Shown here: positions 36,371-44,817 of the stretch, one piece after another
Numbering within the stretch: position 1 is the first letter of the stretch
How the letters are laid out: each line of letters begins with the position of its first letter
Notes under the pieces: model-generated
Databases searched by the model: none
Told to the model about the DNA's origin: nothing
What the model saw: the letters and a program-made list of their open reading frames with translations, nothing else
Translations under genes and position numbers: made by a program
Source of the DNA: DASRDU01 sp035560235
Lineage (GTDB): Bacteria; Acidobacteriota; Blastocatellia; RBC074
DNA length: 64,000 nt
Reading direction: 5' to 3'
NCBI GenBank assembly: GCA_035560235.1
Contig: DATMAG010000026.1
Span: 1 to 64,000 of the forward strand

Positions 36371-38806
36371 TTATTCGTATCTGAGCGCGATCATCGGATC
36401 AACCTTTGTTGCGCGTCGCGCCGGAATCCAGCAGGCCGCGAGCGCGACCAGCGCCAGCAGCAGCGAGAGGCCCGCGAACGTCAGCGGGTCGGTCGCCTGC
36501 ACGCCGAACAACAGGTTCGCCATCAGTCGCGTCAACGCAAAGGCCGAAGCCAGTCCGAAGGCAACACCAGTCAGCGCCAGCCTCAGCCCGCGCCTGAGCA
36601 CCAGCTTCAGCACATCGCTCCGCTGCGCGCCAAGCGCCATTCTGATCCCGATTTCGTGCGTGCGCTGCGTGACCGAATATGCCATCACACCGTAAATCCC
36701 GACTGCCGACAGAATCAGCGCAACCATTGCAAAGACTGCGAGCAGCAGCGTATTGAAGCGCGCCCGCGCGACCGATTTTGCCAGCAGGCTTTCCATCGTT
36801 CGCACGTCCGCGACGGGCTGCTCAGGGTCGAGCGTCTGAACCACATTGCGCGCCGCTGCGGCAATGCCTGTCGCTTCGCCCTGCGTGCGAATCACGAGCG
36901 TCATAAACGGATAGGCCAGCTCGGCGTGCGGCCAGTACGCCATCGGATCAACGTCGCTGTCGAGACTCATAAATTTCGAGTCGCCGACGATGCCGATGAT
37001 TTCGCACGGCTGATTGTCATCCTTCATGTGAATCGTGACACGTTTGCCGAGCGGGTCTTCGTTCGGAAAGTTCTTTCGCGCAAACGCTTCGTTGATGACG
37101 ACGACGTGGCGCATCTCAGCGGCTTCCTGGGCGGTGAACAATCGTCCGCGTCTGAGCGGAAGCTGCATGGTGCGAAAGTAATCCTGATCGGTCACGCAGA
37201 CGCCCGTGGAGAGGCCCTGTCCCGGCGGCAGTTTCGGGCGGCCTTCGATTTCAACGAGCGTTCCGGCGTGCGGCCCGGCGAAGGGCAGAAAGCTGATCGC
37301 GCCCGCCGATTCGACGCCCGGCAGCGCCTGAATGCGTTCGATTGTCTGCCGGAAGAAATCAATTACTTTGCGGTCGTTGTCATACTTCCGGCCCGGCAGC
37401 GAGAGCCGCATCGTCAGCACGTTTTTCGCGTTGAAGCCCGGATCAACTGCCTGCAGACGGATGAAGCTGCGAATCAGCAGCCCCGCGCCAATCAGCAGCA
37501 CCAGCGCGAGCGCGATTTCAAGCACGACGAAAATGTTGCGCAGGCGATGGCCGCGCACAGTGCTGCCGACATTCCTCCCGCCTTCCTTCAGTGATTCGTG
37601 CAGATCGAAGCGCACCGCTTCAAGCGCCGGAATCAGTCCGAAAATGAGGCTGGTCAGCAGCGAGACGCCGAGCGTGAAGCCCAGCACCGGCGCGCTGATT
37701 CTGACGCTCTGCAGTTCAGCCAGTTCAGGCGGGCTGAGCCTGACGAGCAATTCAGTTCCCCACCACGCCAGCACAAGCCCCGCTGCGCCGCCCAGCGCGC
37801 CGAGCAGCACGCTTTCAGTCAGCAGTTGTCTGACGATGCGCCCGCGACCAGCGCCCAGGGCCGCCCGCACGGCAATCTCTTTCTGTCGCGCCGCCGCACG
37901 CGCGAGCAGCAGGTTCGCCACATTCGCGCACGCAATCAGCAGCACAAAGCCGACCGCGCCGAGCAGCACGAGCAGCGCCAGCCTGATTTCGCCCGTGAAC
38001 TGCGTGCGCAGCGGAACGACATTGACGCCCCAGTTGCGATTGAATTCATACTGCTGCTCCAGCCGGTCGCCGATGAGTTTCAGCTCCGCCTGCGCCTGCT
38101 CAACCGTCACGCCCGGCCTGAGTCGCGCCACGACTGACAGATAACGCCCGCGCCGCACACGCATTTCATTCGTGATCTGCCACGACGCCCACAACTCAGC
38201 CGCCTTGCCCGACAGCGAGCCTTTTTTGATGAACCATCTGAATTCCGGCGGCATCACGCCGATGACGGTCGCCTCAGCGCGATCAAGGTTCAGTTTGCGC
38301 CCGATGATTTTCGGGTCGCCGCCGAAGCGCCGCTGCCACAGCCCGTAACTCAGCACGACCACACGCGACTGACTCGTCCCTGCGTCATCAGATGAAAACG
38401 TCCGGCCCAGCATTGCGTCAGCGCCCAGCACTGAAAAGAGATTCGTCATTGCAAACTGCGCCGGAATCTCTTCAGGTTCACCATCACCGACCAGGGTCAC
38501 GCGGCTGTCAATGAACGCGGCCAGATCGGTAAAGACTGTGTTCTGTTCCTTCCAGTCCATGAAGTTCGCCGGATTGACGACGTTCTGCTGATCAGGGCCG
38601 CGCCGTTTGTTGTTCTCCCACACGATCACCAGCCGGTCAGCGTCGCGGTATGGCAGCGCGCCAGTCAGCACCGCATTGACGACGCTGAAAATCGCCGTGT
38701 TTGCGCCAATGCCCAAAGCCAGCGCGATTACCGCGACCAGAGTAAAACCGGGGCTTTTAATCAGCATTCGCCCGCCGTAACGCAGATCCTGAAGCAGATT
38801 GGTCAT
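36371..38806 (-). CDS. ADOP-type ABC permease (MacB/FtsX duplicated)
   Basis: An 811-aa membrane protein with two MacB/FtsX permease units. The N-terminus carries LRYGGRMLIKSPGFTLVAVIALALGIGANTAIFSVVNAVL, a large periplasmic domain (about 50-270), three membrane segments (about 285-420), then a second permease repeat ending with DPMIALRYE. This matches the acidobacterial duplicated orphan permease family (TIGR03434). ATG 38806 has GGAGGG just upstream; a frame start at 38887 has none. Genes 3' of it encode a DUF4350-like protein and an ABC ATPase. Substrate is unknown. Confidence 0.9.
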   Translation of the reverse strand: MTNLLQDLRYGGRMLIKSPGFTLVAVIALALGIGANTAIFSVVNAVLTGALPYRDADRLVIVWENNKRRGPDQQNVVNPANFMDWKEQNTVFTDLAAFIDSRVTLVGDGEPEEIPAQFAMTNLFSVLGADAMLGRTFSSDDAGTSQSRVVVLSYGLWQRRFGGDPKIIGRKLNLDRAEATVIGVMPPEFRWFIKKGSLSGKAAELWASWQITNEMRVRRGRYLSVVARLRPGVTVEQAQAELKLIGDRLEQQYEFNRNWGVNVVPLRTQFTGEIRLALLVLLGAVGFVLLIACANVANLLLARAAARQKEIAVRAALGAGRGRIVRQLLTESVLLGALGGAAGLVLAWWGTELLVRLSPPELAELQSVRISAPVLGFTLGVSLLTSLIFGLIPALEAVRFDLHESLKEGGRNVGSTVRGHRLRNIFVVLEIALALVLLIGAGLLIRSFIRLQAVDPGFNAKNVLTMRLSLPGRKYDNDRKVIDFFRQTIERIQALPGVESAGAISFLPFAGPHAGTLVEIEGRPKLPPGQGLSTGVCVTDQDYFRTMQLPLRRGRLFTAQEAAEMRHVVVINEAFARKNFPNEDPLGKRVTIHMKDDNQPCEIIGIVGDSKFMSLDSDVDPMAYWPHAELAYPFMTLVIRTQGEATGIAAAARNVVQTLDPEQPVADVRTMESLLAKSVARARFNTLLLAVFAMVALILSAVGIYGVMAYSVTQRTHEIGIRMALGAQRSDVLKLVLRRGLRLALTGVAFGLASAFALTRLMANLLFGVQATDPLTFAGLSLLLALVALAACWIPARRATKVDPMIALRYE

Positions 38807-39100
38807 GGCTTCCCTCCGGATTGATGAGCAGACCGTCACAGCACAGACCAACTCGTATGCCAGAAGAGAGAGTGCAGCTAAACTCACTGAATCGCGGAGA
38901 TGATTGAAGCAGGCATCAGCGAAGGTGTGATGAAGTGTTCGTTTTTGGGAATCCCGAATCCCGAAATCGAAGCGGCCCGCGCCGATTGATTATACAGAGC
39001 AGACCACTGTTTCAGTTCCGGAGGAGCGATCAGTTGCGCAACCGTGAAATCCGGCGGGTTAAGGAAGAAGCAGTTTCTGAGAAACCGACGTGAAAGCAGC

Positions 39101-39598
39101 TCACCCGGACTGTGCATCGCTCTTTCGCTGTTTTTCGCGGCGGCGCAGCGCCAGTCTTTTTTCAATGACTCTGACGCCGCGCAGGATGATGAGCGTGAGA
39201 AGGGTGACGCTAATGGCGAGCGGAAACAGCCGCAGCGCGACGCAGATGCCAAGCATCCCTGAAAAGAGGAGCGAAGCGGCGGTCGTCAGACCTTCGATGT
39301 GTTCCGACTCCTGGCGGCGAATGATCGTGCCTGCGCCGAGAAAGCTGATGCCGGTGATGATCGCTTCAATCAGGCGCAGCGGGTCGGAGCGAATCGAAGT
39401 GTTCGACGGATCGGGATGAAATTCAGCGACCAGTGAATACCCCACGCCCGTGAGCAGCGCGGCGGCTCCGGCGACGAGCATGTGCGTGCGCAATCCGGCA
39501 GGCTTGTCAGCCAGTTCGCGCTCCAGTCCGATCAGGCCGCCCAGCACAATCGCCAGCCCGACCTCGGCCATGATCTGCAACTGATGGTTCCACTCCAT
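39101..39598 (-). CDS. MgtC/SapB family membrane protein
   Basis: A 165-aa protein with about four membrane segments and the family motif GLIGLERE near the N-terminus, followed by GAGTIIRR and EGLTTAASLLFSGMLG. MgtC-like proteins are linked to magnesium limitation and to regulation of the membrane ATPase, but many homologues are not characterised. The start lies 3 nt after the stop of the MlaD-like gene, so it is the last gene of the lipid-transport operon. Confidence 0.9.
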   Translation of the reverse strand: MEWNHQLQIMAEVGLAIVLGGLIGLERELADKPAGLRTHMLVAGAAALLTGVGYSLVAEFHPDPSNTSIRSDPLRLIEAIITGISFLGAGTIIRRQESEHIEGLTTAASLLFSGMLGICVALRLFPLAISVTLLTLIILRGVRVIEKRLALRRREKQRKSDAQSG

Positions 39599-39601
39599 GC
39601 T

Positions 39602-40756
39602 TCACTGCTTCTGCGCCGCCGTGCGCTGATCGTCAGCGTAAACGTAAATTTCAATGCGATCAGCTTTCGCCGGATCGCCTGCGCGGTCTTCGCCCATGCC
39701 TTTGGTTTTGAGGCGCGTGTCATCAATCCTGAATTTGCTGGCCAGGTAATCCAGCACGACTGCGGCGCGCGCCTGCGTCAGTTTCAGGTTGTCCTCTTCC
39801 TTTCCCTTTTCGCCTGTCCACGCGGCGATGACGACCAGGCTGAACGGATTCTGCTCCAGATATTTTCCCACCGGATCGAGCAGTTCCTTCTTCTCGAACT
39901 TCGCCGTGTCGGGTTTGTCGAACAGACGGCGGCCATCAATGACGAACTGCTTCACAGGCGTAGTCTTTGGCAATTCGGCAATGATGTGTTCCTCAAGTTC
40001 GCTCGCATCGAAATAACCGCGATCCCTGAAAAAGCCCCGGAAGAACCAGTTGTGCTTGAGGGCTTCCATATTTTCCTGAAACGAGACCACGCCTGTGCGG
40101 GCCGCAGCCATCGTCTGGCGAATGTCCTGCGTTGCGGCGTTCAGTGACTGATAGACCTGACGATCATTGATGAGCGCGCCGATGGTGCCTTCGCCGCGAT
40201 TGATTTTGGCCGACACCGATTTCAGGTTGGCGGTCATCGCGTCCACGTTGTCAACCGCGCCGCTGGCCTTGTCCATCACGCCGCGAGCCGAATCGAGAAC
40301 CTCGCTGGTCTTTTCGGCCACGTCATTCATCCGTTTGGCCAGATCGGAAAAATCCATCGGCGGCTGACCGGCAAGCATGTCCCAGTCACGCACCGGCTCG
40401 GCGTTCTGCGAACCAAACGAGATGGCGACGTACTTGTTGCCGAGCAGCCCTTCGGTTTCAATCGAAGCCACCGAATCCTTTTTGATGATGTGGCGCGTTG
40501 ATTCCTCCAGTTTCATTTCAACCACGACCTTTTCACCCGAACGCTGCGGCAGCCGGATGTCATCCACTGTCCCGACGCGCACGCCGCCGCTGCGCACCGC
40601 CGCGCCGGTTTCAAGTCCGGCCACGTTGTCGAAGGTTGATTTGAGCGGATAGGTCCGGCTGAAGACAAACTGCCGGTCGCCGACCATAAAGACCGCGACA
40701 CCGAAAATCAGCAGCGCCGCGAAAATAAACATTCCCAGCCACACGGTTCGAGACAT
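39602..40756 (-). CDS. MlaD/MCE protein fused to an OmpA-like domain
   Basis: A 384-aa inner-membrane-anchored protein. A single N-terminal membrane helix (7-27) is followed by the MCE/MlaD domain (about 35-115, GLETGAAVRSGGVRVGTV), then a helical region (about 125-230). Residues about 285-380 look like an OmpA C-terminal peptidoglycan-binding fold (LKLTQARAAVVLDYLASKF, RLKTKGMGED, DRIEIYV). MlaD holds phospholipid for transfer between membranes; an OmpA-like tail could tether it to the cell wall, which is inference. It follows the MlaF gene by 2 nt. Confidence 0.88.
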   Translation of the reverse strand: MSRTVWLGMFIFAALLIFGVAVFMVGDRQFVFSRTYPLKSTFDNVAGLETGAAVRSGGVRVGTVDDIRLPQRSGEKVVVEMKLEESTRHIIKKDSVASIETEGLLGNKYVAISFGSQNAEPVRDWDMLAGQPPMDFSDLAKRMNDVAEKTSEVLDSARGVMDKASGAVDNVDAMTANLKSVSAKINRGEGTIGALINDRQVYQSLNAATQDIRQTMAAARTGVVSFQENMEALKHNWFFRGFFRDRGYFDASELEEHIIAELPKTTPVKQFVIDGRRLFDKPDTAKFEKKELLDPVGKYLEQNPFSLVVIAAWTGEKGKEEDNLKLTQARAAVVLDYLASKFRIDDTRLKTKGMGEDRAGDPAKADRIEIYVYADDQRTAAQKQ

Positions 40757-40758
40757 AA

Positions 40759-41514
40759 CTACTCCTGACTTCCTGCGTGCATAAATTCAGCGACAAACGG
40801 ATCGCGGCTGCGCCTGAGTTCATCAAGCCCGCCCTCGGCCACGATGTGCCCTTCCTTCAGCATCACTATGCGATCGGCCAGGCGTCTGACGCTGAGCAGA
40901 TCGTGCGTGACGACGATGGAAGTGATGCCGCGCTCCTGATTGAGGCCCTGAATCAGTTCATCAATCTCTTCAGTCGTGATCGGATCGAGTCCCGCTGTCG
41001 GCTCGTCGAGCAGCATGACTTCGGGATCGAGCGCGAGCGCCCGCGCCAGCCCGACGCGCTTTTTCATGCCGCCTGAAATGTCGGCGGGCATTTTCTGAAC
41101 GTCCTTTTCCATTCCGACGCGCGCGAGCAGTTCGCGCACGCGGTCATTGATTTCGTCATCATTCATCTTCGTGTGACGGCGCAGCGGAAAGGCTACGTTC
41201 TCTGCGACCGTCAGCGAGTCGTAGAGCGCGGCCTGCTGAAAGAGAAACCCGATGCGTTTGCGGATCTGATTGAGTTCAGCCACCGGCAGCCCGATAACTT
41301 CCTGGCCGAAGATTTCAATCGAGCCTGCATCCGGCTGCTGCAGGCCGATGATCAGCTTGAGCAGCACGCTCTTGCCCGTTCCGCTGCGGCCCAGGACGGT
41401 GAGCGTTTCGCCCTGCGGGACTTCCAGATCAATTCCGTCAAGCACCGTCTGCCGCCCGAATGATTTGCGCAGCCCTTTGATCTGCACCGCCGGTTTGTCG
41501 CCGTTCTCTTTCAT
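40759..41514 (-). CDS. Lipid-transport ABC ATPase, MlaF type
   Basis: A 251-aa ATPase with Walker A GRSGTGKS (42-49), signature ISGGMKKRVGLARA and Walker B MLLDEPTAGLDP. The GxxK-K-RVG variant of the signature is typical of MlaF/Mkl proteins that drive MCE systems. It lies 3 nt after the permease gene and 2 nt before the MCE gene, so the three form one transporter for phospholipid movement in the envelope. Confidence 0.95.
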   Translation of the reverse strand: MKENGDKPAVQIKGLRKSFGRQTVLDGIDLEVPQGETLTVLGRSGTGKSVLLKLIIGLQQPDAGSIEIFGQEVIGLPVAELNQIRKRIGFLFQQAALYDSLTVAENVAFPLRRHTKMNDDEINDRVRELLARVGMEKDVQKMPADISGGMKKRVGLARALALDPEVMLLDEPTAGLDPITTEEIDELIQGLNQERGITSIVVTHDLLSVRRLADRIVMLKEGHIVAEGGLDELRRSRDPFVAEFMHAGSQE

Positions 41515-41517
41515 GCC

Positions 41518-42378
41518 TTACTGCTCGATGAAAGTAATGATGATCTGCACCAGCACCACATCGGCCAGAATGACAAAGAGCGATGAGATCACCACGGCGC
41601 TTGTCGCCGCGCGCCCCACGCCTTCAGTGCCGCCGCGCGTGCGCAGCCCCTGAAAACAGCCGATCAGCCCGATCAGCAGCCCGAAGACAATCGTCTTGAA
41701 TGTCGCGGGCAGCAGATCGTCGAAGGTCACGTTTTCAAAACCCTGCTGAATGTAATGCCGGAACGTCAGCGGTTCGACAATGCGCGTCGCCACCCAGCCG
41801 GTCACGATCCCGCAGAAGTCGGCCACAATCGTCAGCAGCGGCAGCATCAGCATCGCCGCCGCGACGCGCGTCGCGACGAGCAGCTTCCACGGATCAACGG
41901 CAGACGCTTCGATGGCGTCAATCTGTTCGGTCACTTTCATCGAACCGAGTTCCGCGCCAATGCCTGCGCCAACGCGACCGCTGACAACAAGCGCCGTAAT
42001 GATCGGCCCGCTCTCTCTGATGAGCGAAAGAAAGATGACCGTCGGCAGGACGGACTTTGCGCCAAACCGCGCCAGCGAGTCGCGCGTGTGCAGCGAAAGC
42101 ACGACGCCGATGGCCGCTCCGGCAAGCGCGACAAGCGGCAGCGACCGCGTGCCGATCTCATCCATCTGCCGCACCAGTTCGCGGAGTTCAAACGGCGGCG
42201 TCACCGCCGCGCGCACCAGGCGCACACAGAACTGACCGAGTTCACCGAACCACTCAAAAAATGCCTGCACAGGATTTCTCTCCTTCGTCGCCGCTGCTGA
42301 TGCCGCCATAACAATATTCTTCTGACCGATCCTGAAATTTCTGCAATCCGGCTGGACAACTGCTGTCCGTCGCGCCAT
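41518..42378 (-). CDS. Lipid-transport permease, MlaE type
   Basis: A 286-aa MlaE permease with five or so membrane segments and the conserved stretch GAELGSMKVTEQIDAIEASAVDP. It forms the membrane part of the MCE lipid transporter with the MlaF and MlaD-like proteins encoded next. ATG 42378 has AAGGAA about 8 nt upstream. A later ATG at 42309 (MAASAAATKERNP) is a reasonable alternative as it begins closer to the conserved region. Confidence 0.93.
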   Translation of the reverse strand: MARRTAVVQPDCRNFRIGQKNIVMAASAAATKERNPVQAFFEWFGELGQFCVRLVRAAVTPPFELRELVRQMDEIGTRSLPLVALAGAAIGVVLSLHTRDSLARFGAKSVLPTVIFLSLIRESGPIITALVVSGRVGAGIGAELGSMKVTEQIDAIEASAVDPWKLLVATRVAAAMLMLPLLTIVADFCGIVTGWVATRIVEPLTFRHYIQQGFENVTFDDLLPATFKTIVFGLLIGLIGCFQGLRTRGGTEGVGRAATSAVVISSLFVILADVVLVQIIITFIEQ

Positions 42379-42488
42379 CACCCGTTCCTTTATGATTCAC
42401 TCAAAAGTGCCAGGCAGCGCGCACCAGCTTCATGCGCAAAAAGAATGCCGTCCTTGTAAAGGGAAATCAGATCAGACAGGAGTGCAGC

Positions 42489-42534
42489 TTGGGAGCGCAG
42501 CCTGGGAGCGCGGGCAGGGCTGCCCGCGCTCCCA
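42489..42534. repeat. GC-rich hairpin with repeated TGGGAGCGC
   Basis: A perfect 14-bp stem (42503-42516 with 42521-42534), loop GGGC, preceded by a second TTGGGAGCGC copy at 42489. It lies between two minus-strand genes and could terminate the TPR gene or be a dispersed repeat. Confidence 0.7.
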
Positions 42535-42558
42535 AGGACAGGAATGGTGGTTGAGCAG

Positions 42559-43947
42559 TTACTTTTTCGCCTGCTGCCGGGCCAGTTCGCGCAGGCGTCT
42601 GGTTTCGCTGATGCGACGTTCCAGCCGGGCGCTCCGGGTGCCGTCAATGGCCCGGCAGCGGGTGAAGTCTCGTTCGGCCTCGGCATCGCGGTTGAGCATC
42701 AGCAGCGTCAGGCCGCGATTGGCCAGCGCCAGCGTGTACTGTGAATCAAGTTCGATGGCGCGCGTGTAATCGCTGAGCGCCTTGTCGAACTCGCCTTTCA
42801 CGAAGTACAGATTTCCGCGATTGTTCCAGGCGGCTGAAAGCTGCGGGTCGAGCCTGAGAGCCTGATTGAAATCAGCCAGGGCCTGATCAGGACGGCCTCT
42901 GTCCTGCCACAGGTTTCCGCGATTGAACCACGTCGCAGCCAGATTCGGGCTGAGTTCGATGGCGTGTCCGTAATCGGCGATGGCTCCGTCCACATCGCCC
43001 TTCAACTGTCGCGCATTGGCGCGATTGCCCCACGCTGCGCTGAGCTTCGGATTCAGTTCAATCGCCTTGTTGCAATCGGCAATCGCGCCATCGTAATCAT
43101 TATTCTCCAGCCGGACCGTGCTCCGGTTGAGCCAGGCTGTCGGGTCCTCTTTGTTGTTCGCAATCGCGCGATCAAGATCGGCCAGCGCGCCCTTCACGTC
43201 GCCCTGTTTGTAGCGAACCAGCGCGCGGTTATTGAGCGTCCGGAAATCCCGCGAATTGATTTTGAGCGCCTGGTTGAAATCGGCCAGCGCGCGGTTCAGC
43301 TCGCCCTGATCCAGAAACAGTCCTCCGCGATTGATCAGCGCATCTGCCAGGCGCGGGTTAAGCTCCAGCGCACGATTGAAATCAGCCAGGGCTTCCTTCA
43401 CCTGTCCGAGTTCGCGCCTCGCAATGCCGCGATCGTACCAGGCTTCGGTATAGCGCGGATAAATCGCAATGGCCCGGTTGTAATCAGCGATGGCCCGCTC
43501 CATCTCTCCCCGGCCCTGATACGCCGCGCCGCGATGCAGCCAGGCTGAAGCGTCACGCGGAGCCAGTCTGATCACTTCATCGAAATCAGCAATCGCCTCA
43601 TCCGTTTCGCCCTTGCGCAGCTTTGCCAGCCCGCGATTGTGATAGAGCGCCGCCACGCGCGGGACCATCACAACCATTGGCCCGTAATTCACCGTGACGC
43701 TTTCAGTGAAGGCTGAACGCGCCTGATTGTTTCTGCCGTAGGCGGCAGCGTCGCTCTGATATGCGTCAATGGCGCGATTGAATTCGGCAATCGCCCCATC
43801 GAAATCGCCTTTCTCGTAACGCTCCACTCCGCGTTTCCATGAATCTTCCGCTGAACGCGGCTGCTGCGCCTGAACCGCTGCGACAGTCATAACCAGCATC
43901 ACTGCCAGGGCCAGAGGCCGATACTGCCGCGCTGCCTGAGAAACCAT
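42559..43947 (-). CDS. Secreted/periplasmic TPR protein
   Basis: A protein of about 462 aa with a signal peptide (RPLALAVMLVMTVAAVQAQ) and ten or more tetratricopeptide repeats (units such as GEMERAIADYNRAIAIYPRYTEAWYDRG). ATG 43947 has GAGG six nt upstream; ATG 43959 and a GTG at 43998 are alternatives. TPR arrays serve as protein docking surfaces; the partner is not known. A shorter paralogue lies at 48472-49239, on the other side of the TonB receptor. Confidence 0.88.
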   Translation of the reverse strand: MVSQAARQYRPLALAVMLVMTVAAVQAQQPRSAEDSWKRGVERYEKGDFDGAIAEFNRAIDAYQSDAAAYGRNNQARSAFTESVTVNYGPMVVMVPRVAALYHNRGLAKLRKGETDEAIADFDEVIRLAPRDASAWLHRGAAYQGRGEMERAIADYNRAIAIYPRYTEAWYDRGIARRELGQVKEALADFNRALELNPRLADALINRGGLFLDQGELNRALADFNQALKINSRDFRTLNNRALVRYKQGDVKGALADLDRAIANNKEDPTAWLNRSTVRLENNDYDGAIADCNKAIELNPKLSAAWGNRANARQLKGDVDGAIADYGHAIELSPNLAATWFNRGNLWQDRGRPDQALADFNQALRLDPQLSAAWNNRGNLYFVKGEFDKALSDYTRAIELDSQYTLALANRGLTLLMLNRDAEAERDFTRCRAIDGTRSARLERRISETRRLRELARQQAKK

Positions 43948-44192
43948 GCTGAGCCTCATAAAAATCTGACTGCTCCTTTCGCCCTGCCGGAAGCGCACTT
44001 CGATTATCCGCAGCAGACAGGTGGCGCCTGCTGCGGTGTGCTGCGGTCGAAATGTGTCTGGAAAACAGATCGCGACGAATCAGGAAAGAGCCAAAATCGC
44101 GCTGGACAGTTCATCTGTCACTGCTGACAAACGAACAGAAAAATACCTGACGGAAGAGAACACCTCCGCCGGATTGAAGGATTCATTGCTGC

Positions 44193-44320
44193 AGGTGAAC
44201 ACGAAGCTCGTGATAATTTCATCCCAGCGTTTTTGTTTTATTCTGGCCTTCTCTCTTTACCCGCTTCTGTCCTGCATTACTGCCTTACACTACAGTTCCG
44301 TTACAGCTTCGTGTTCACCT
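44193..44320. repeat. Perfect 16-bp inverted repeat, 96-nt loop
   Basis: AGGTGAACACGAAGCT at 44193-44208 and its exact reverse complement at 44305-44320. It sits in a region without genes. Confidence 0.7.
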
Positions 44321-44753
44321 CCGGCAGCCTCACTGATGAATGCTGCCGACCTCTGGATTAGCAAGTGTCGTGCTGCAGCCTGCCAGCAGGCCCGCGCAGC
44401 AGAGAAAATCTGCATCCTGTTCGTAAACTCTTTGATATTCCCGCTCCCAGGTTCCCCTGCAGCCAGCGCCGATTCCGCAGTAACGAGTTCATTCGCAGTG
44501 ATTCCAGAACTGCAGTTGCCGGATGCGCTACGCCTGAATTCGTTGCGGCGATGTTGCTTTCGGTTATTTCACTGCGACCTGTTTCGGAATTCGTCAGCAT
44601 TGTTTCCAGGTAAGGCGAACCGCGCATTTTTTCTGTACACCTGCAGCGAGACGTATGCGGAACTGACAGGGTAGCGTGACAGCGAATGAATGCAGTGCAG
44701 CGACTGTATGCAGCGACCAAAGGTGCGCCAGCGTACCGGATGCAGGGGAAGAC

Positions 44754-44788
44754 AAAAAAATACGGGGAGACCTGAGAAGCCTCCCCGT
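44754..44788 (-). terminator. Intrinsic terminator of the TonB receptor gene
   Basis: On the minus strand an imperfect stem ACGGGGAG...CTCCCCGT (44788-44762) is followed by seven T residues (44760-44754). It lies about 30 nt after the stop codon. Confidence 0.85.
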
Positions 44789-44817
44789 CCAATGGCTGCA
44801 GCGTCAGACAATCAGTT

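Larger units (their letters stand above)
43948..44817. other. Intergenic region with a long-range inverted repeat
   Basis: About 870 nt. The longest frame (44021-44674) lacks a ribosome site and has low-complexity content, so it is not called. Seen here: a perfect 16-bp inverted repeat (44193-44208 with 44305-44320) and the terminator at 44754-44788. Confidence 0.55.

Noticed and set aside
38884..39252. Minus-strand open frame of 122 codons
   Set aside because: It overlaps the 3' part of the MgtC-like gene in another frame and looks like out-of-frame sequence. No motif, no ribosome site.
44021..44674. Open frame of 217 codons
   Set aside because: No ribosome site, composition rich in Ser/Cys/Ala without any family-like motif, and it runs across an inverted repeat. 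Treated as chance.
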